This document shows, piece after piece, positions 61,459-64,000 of a stretch of 64,000 nt of DNA. Numbering within the stretch: position 1 is the first letter of the stretch; every line of letters starts with the position of its first letter. This stretch comes from CAZWSX01 sp964636985 (lineage in GTDB: Bacteria > Planctomycetota > Planctomycetia > Pirellulales > Pirellulaceae): NCBI GenBank assembly GCA_964636985.1, contig CAZWSX010000001.1, positions 1-64,000 of the forward strand, written 5' to 3'. The notes beneath the pieces are model-generated. The model was not told where the DNA came from and searched no databases. It saw only the letters and a program-made list of their open reading frames with translations. Made by a program: the position numbers and the translations under genes.

Positions 61459-61560
61459 CACCGCGAAGACCCGGAGTTATCGGAGAAGGATTGGAAGTAG
61501 ATGTCGCCGCATCGACACCAATTCCCTTGCTCTCTCCGGTCCCTCCGGGTCTCCGCGGTG
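61459..61560. repeat. 102-bp inverted-repeat element
   Basis: The outer arms CACCGCGAAGACCCGG and CCGGGTCTCCGCGGTG match with one mismatch, and homology continues inward with interruptions, giving a long palindromic element with a spacer of about 40 bases. It resembles the CACCGCGGAGAC-type repeats seen in many genomes (from memory). Confidence 0.6.
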
Positions 61561-61619
61561 CAAATCCTGAAACGATTTGGCTCTCCAATTTTTGCTCTCG
61601 TCTTGTCGGAGATACTGCG

Positions 61620-62987
61620 ATGCGCCGCACGATCACGTTCGCGCTGATTGGCTTTGCCTTGGTCTCCGGCTTTGGGCTGCAACTGGTCTCCGCCGCCGGA
61701 CCTTTTCAAAAGGCAGACCAAAAAGCGACGCCTGCTAAGACGGCGCAAGCCAAGCCGGCGAGTGGCAAGACCGGACCAACGCCCTCTGCCGACAAGGCCG
61801 AGCAGCTCTTCAACATGGCCCGGTTGGCCGAGCGGCAAGGGCAACTCGCCGAAGCCCGCACCATGTACATCGCGCTCTTGGAAAAGTTCCCCGAACATCG
61901 CGATGCCATCCACCGGTTAGGCGCGATCGCAGTACGCTCGGGCGACACCGACGTCGCCCTCGAGCACCTCGGCCGGGCCGAAGAAATCGGGCCGCCAACG
62001 GCGGAGCTATTGAGCGACATCGGTTACGCTCTCTACTTGCAGGATCGGCTTCCGCTCGCCGAGCAAAAGCTGCGAGCAGCCCTTTCGCTCAATCCCCAGT
62101 ACGTGGCGGCGCGAAACAACCTAGGCATCGTTCTGGCAGAGCAGAAGAAGTTCGATGCCGCTCTGGCCGAGTTCCGCAAAGCCGGCAACGAGGCCAAAGC
62201 CCATTGCAATCTCGCCTACGTGCAAACCAAAGTGGGCGCTCTCGCCGAGGCGGAGCGCAACTACCACAAGGCGCTGGAACTCGATGGCTCGTGCAAGCGA
62301 GCGGCCGAAGCGCTCGTCCAGTTCGAGTCGGCACGCGAGAAGGCGAAACGAATCACTACCGCCAAGGGCAAATCGGGCCCGCAACAAGCGGATGAAACCG
62401 AAGTCGCGCTCGCCTCAGGTGAAGAGCCTGAGTCGACGATAATGGACGCTCCCCAGGGGAAACCAGTCGAGTCTCTGCTGGGGCAGAAACCCCAAAAGCT
62501 GCCGCCCGTGGTCGTGGAAGACGCCCCCCGCCCCGCCTTCAAAGCCGTTGCCGCCAATAACATGGCCGCTGCCGCCAACAACAAGGTGACTGCGAAGAAA
62601 GTCGCGAGACCTGTCGTGAAAGCCCCGGAAGTTGTCGAGGAAGCCCCTGGCGAAAGCCTGGCAAACATTCTCCGCAATGCGGCTCGCGGTACGCCCGAAG
62701 AAGCGTCGGCAGAACCAACGGTGATCGCGCCGCCACCAGCTAAAAAACCAGCGGCCAAAACCACCCGGCCTGCCGCTGCAATGCGAGTTGATGACGGCAT
62801 CGAACGCTCGGCGCCGGTCCCACGCGTCGACATCCCCAGCATTCCCCCCAACTCGGACGGAACGATCTCAAATCCGTACGCGCAGCCATCAGCAGCGAAA
62901 ACGCCACCTGCTGCGACCAAGAAAGTGCCTGCCGGCAAATCGAACAACGGCAGCAGCGGCCCGGTGGTGATCAGCGCCGACGGCTAA
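61620..62987 (+). CDS. TPR protein of the Tad locus (TadD-like), exported
   Basis: A 455-residue protein with a signal peptide (MRRTITFALIGFALVSGFG). Residues about 60-230 are tetratricopeptide repeats (AEQLFNMARLAERQGQLAEARTMY-type, then ARNNLGIVLAEQKKFDAALAEFRKA). The C-terminal half is a long Ala/Pro/Lys-rich disordered tail. CGGAGA 7 bases before ATG 61620 selects this start among longer options. TadD-like role is inferred from the neighbouring secretin. Confidence 0.85.
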   Translation: MRRTITFALIGFALVSGFGLQLVSAAGPFQKADQKATPAKTAQAKPASGKTGPTPSADKAEQLFNMARLAERQGQLAEARTMYIALLEKFPEHRDAIHRLGAIAVRSGDTDVALEHLGRAEEIGPPTAELLSDIGYALYLQDRLPLAEQKLRAALSLNPQYVAARNNLGIVLAEQKKFDAALAEFRKAGNEAKAHCNLAYVQTKVGALAEAERNYHKALELDGSCKRAAEALVQFESAREKAKRITTAKGKSGPQQADETEVALASGEEPESTIMDAPQGKPVESLLGQKPQKLPPVVVEDAPRPAFKAVAANNMAAAANNKVTAKKVARPVVKAPEVVEEAPGESLANILRNAARGTPEEASAEPTVIAPPPAKKPAAKTTRPAAAMRVDDGIERSAPVPRVDIPSIPPNSDGTISNPYAQPSAAKTPPAATKKVPAGKSNNGSSGPVVISADG

Positions 62988-63001
62988 CCTGCGCTGCCGC
63001 G

Positions 63002-64000
63002 TTAGTTGCCTTGCTGGCTCGACGGTCGATTGAGATTGGCCGACGAGTTCGCGGCCGAGATCGATTGCGACAGCGCCCCGCCCGGGCGAGCCTCCCGCTG
63101 GATGAAGTTCCGCAACTCCAATGCGGCTGGTCCAAGAAGCAGGATGTAAATCGGCGGCGCCAGGCAGAAGACCACCGGGAACAGCATCTGCACGCTCGAA
63201 CGATTGCCGCGCTCTTCCGCGGTTTGCCGGCGCGTGCGGCGGATGCTATCCGAGAAATCTCGGAACGCACTCGCCACGCTGCCACCTAGTTTCTCGGCAT
63301 GCCGAACCATCGACGCCAGAACCGAGACGTCGGGCGTATCGATGCGTGCGGCAAATTGCCGCAGCGCCTGGTCGAGCGAACCGGCTTCCGACTGACGATC
63401 GACAATCGCCAGTTCACAGGCGATATCGGGATGCGTCGATTTCAATTCTTTGCCGACGCGATCGATCGCTTTCCGCAATGGAAGCCCGCCGGAGACCGTC
63501 ATGTTGATCATGTCGAGTGCGTCAGGCAACGCGTATTGCATTCGTTGTTTTCTGGCCTTGGCTTGCGAACCCAAAACGAGCCGCGGCAACGCATAGATAA
63601 AGGCCAAAACGATCGCGCCAATTCCCAAAATGCGCGGCGTGACGTTCTCCTCTGGATTGGCCAGCAGCACCACAGCACAGCCCAGGAACAGAATCCAGGC
63701 AATCATCGCGAAGTTACGAACGCTAAGAAACTCTTCCAAAGCCCGGTTGTGGTAGTAGCCCGCTTGGACGAGTTCTTTGCGCAGTTTCTCTTGAGTCGAC
63801 TTGGTGATCGGGAAGACCCACGCGAAGGCGTCGGTGAAGAAACCGAGCGAGAGAGGCTGCAAACTGCCGACTTGATCCTTCTCGGGAATCCGGTTGCGGC
63901 CGAAGCCAATCAGGAGCCGCCCCGCCAAGTAGAGCATGAGCGTGACGCTGAGGAAGACGCCCATCACGATCAGCGCGGCCTGGCCGGGCGTCGTCTTATC
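63002..64000 (-). CDS. tadC: TadC-like type II secretion F family membrane protein (5' end outside window)
   Basis: A T2SS-F-type inner-membrane platform protein of Tad pili. About 332 residues are visible. Features are an N-terminal hydrophobic segment, further spans (IAWILFLGCAVVLLA; VVFCLAPPIYILLLGPA), and the T2SS-F core with LPDALDMINMTVSGGLPLRKA and AEKLGGSVASAFRDFSDSIR. The frame stays open to the right edge, beyond ATG 63964, so the true start is probably outside the window. The C-terminal tail is Ser/Asn-rich. Convergent with the TPR gene (14 bases). Confidence 0.88.
   Translation of the reverse strand, partial: DKTTPGQAALIVMGVFLSVTLMLYLAGRLLIGFGRNRIPEKDQVGSLQPLSLGFFTDAFAWVFPITKSTQEKLRKELVQAGYYHNRALEEFLSVRNFAMIAWILFLGCAVVLLANPEENVTPRILGIGAIVLAFIYALPRLVLGSQAKARKQRMQYALPDALDMINMTVSGGLPLRKAIDRVGKELKSTHPDIACELAIVDRQSEAGSLDQALRQFAARIDTPDVSVLASMVRHAEKLGGSVASAFRDFSDSIRRTRRQTAEERGNRSSVQMLFPVVFCLAPPIYILLLGPAALELRNFIQREARPGGALSQSISAANSSANLNRPSSQQGN

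Larger units (their letters stand above)
61316..61619. other. Structured intergenic region before the TPR gene
   Basis: About 300 bases hold a long imperfect terminator hairpin (61361-61432) and a 102-bp inverted-repeat element (61459-61560), each listed separately. No gene is seen. Confidence 0.6.

Overview
The window looks like a chromosomal piece of a planctomycete, most likely from the order Pirellulales (inference). The GC content is moderately high. Exported proteins with planctomycete-type architectures are abundant: DUF1080, DUF1570, PQQ-like and YVTN-like propellers, and large Gly-rich secretin-N proteins. There is a FHA/Hanks-kinase signalling repertoire, a short SecA paralog and a lysine/alanine-rich histone-tail-like mini-protein. 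lpxB and a Tad-type secretin indicate a diderm, LPS-bearing envelope. No prophage, IS element, CRISPR array or rRNA operon was seen. The mobile-looking signal is a set of short palindromic REP-like elements.

Layout: 1-0.7 kb, a partial exported protein (minus). 1.35-6.4 kb, regulatory and metabolic genes: a FHA-GAF-sigma54 activator, a CheX-like protein, an enolase-superfamily enzyme and a NarL-type response regulator. 6.8 kb, tRNA-Cys with a clear terminator. 7-10.4 kb, the short SecA paralog and two exported low-complexity proteins. 10.6-13 kb, queG convergent with an msrB-msrA fusion. 13.3-19.1 kb, a 1331-residue orphan divergent from an exported PQQ-like propeller. 19.3-20.9 kb, small proteins and a radical-SAM enzyme. 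20.9-24.6 kb, an Nramp-like transporter with an acidic Ca-loop insert and a cardiolipin synthase. 24.8-31.6 kb, an envelope-flavoured run on the plus strand: zinc-ribbon membrane protein, GT-C-like protein, acyltransferase with nested ankyrin repeats, lpxB and a site-2 protease. 32.3 kb, the histone-tail-like mini-gene, then palindromes. 32.8-37 kb, housekeeping genes: mrp, queE/queF (divergent), a CAU tRNA, nusB and ftsY. 37.2-50.2 kb, an ABC-exporter-like permease, a DUF1570 peptidase-like protein, a 1326-aa secretin-N protein, a DUF2071 protein, a propeller-phosphoesterase, trmL and an LDH2-family dehydrogenase. 50.2-58.5 kb, lipoproteins, a Hanks kinase, a FHA protein, thiO, a DUF1080 protein and a Cys-rich exported protein. 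59-64 kb, part of a Tad pilus locus: CpaC/RcpA secretin, lipoprotein, TPR protein and a TadC-like protein running off the right edge.

Several genes plausibly cooperate. QueE, QueF and QueG are separate steps of queuosine synthesis; TrmL also acts at the tRNA wobble position. lpxB, the GT-C-like protein and the ankyrin-acyltransferase could act on surface lipids or glycans. The Hanks kinase and two FHA proteins suggest Ser/Thr phospho-signalling that feeds a sigma54 activator. The features most worth a second look are the nested-domain membrane proteins, the secretin-like protein without a barrel, the short SecA, the 1331-aa orphan, and REP-like palindromes, two of which lie in frame inside genes.
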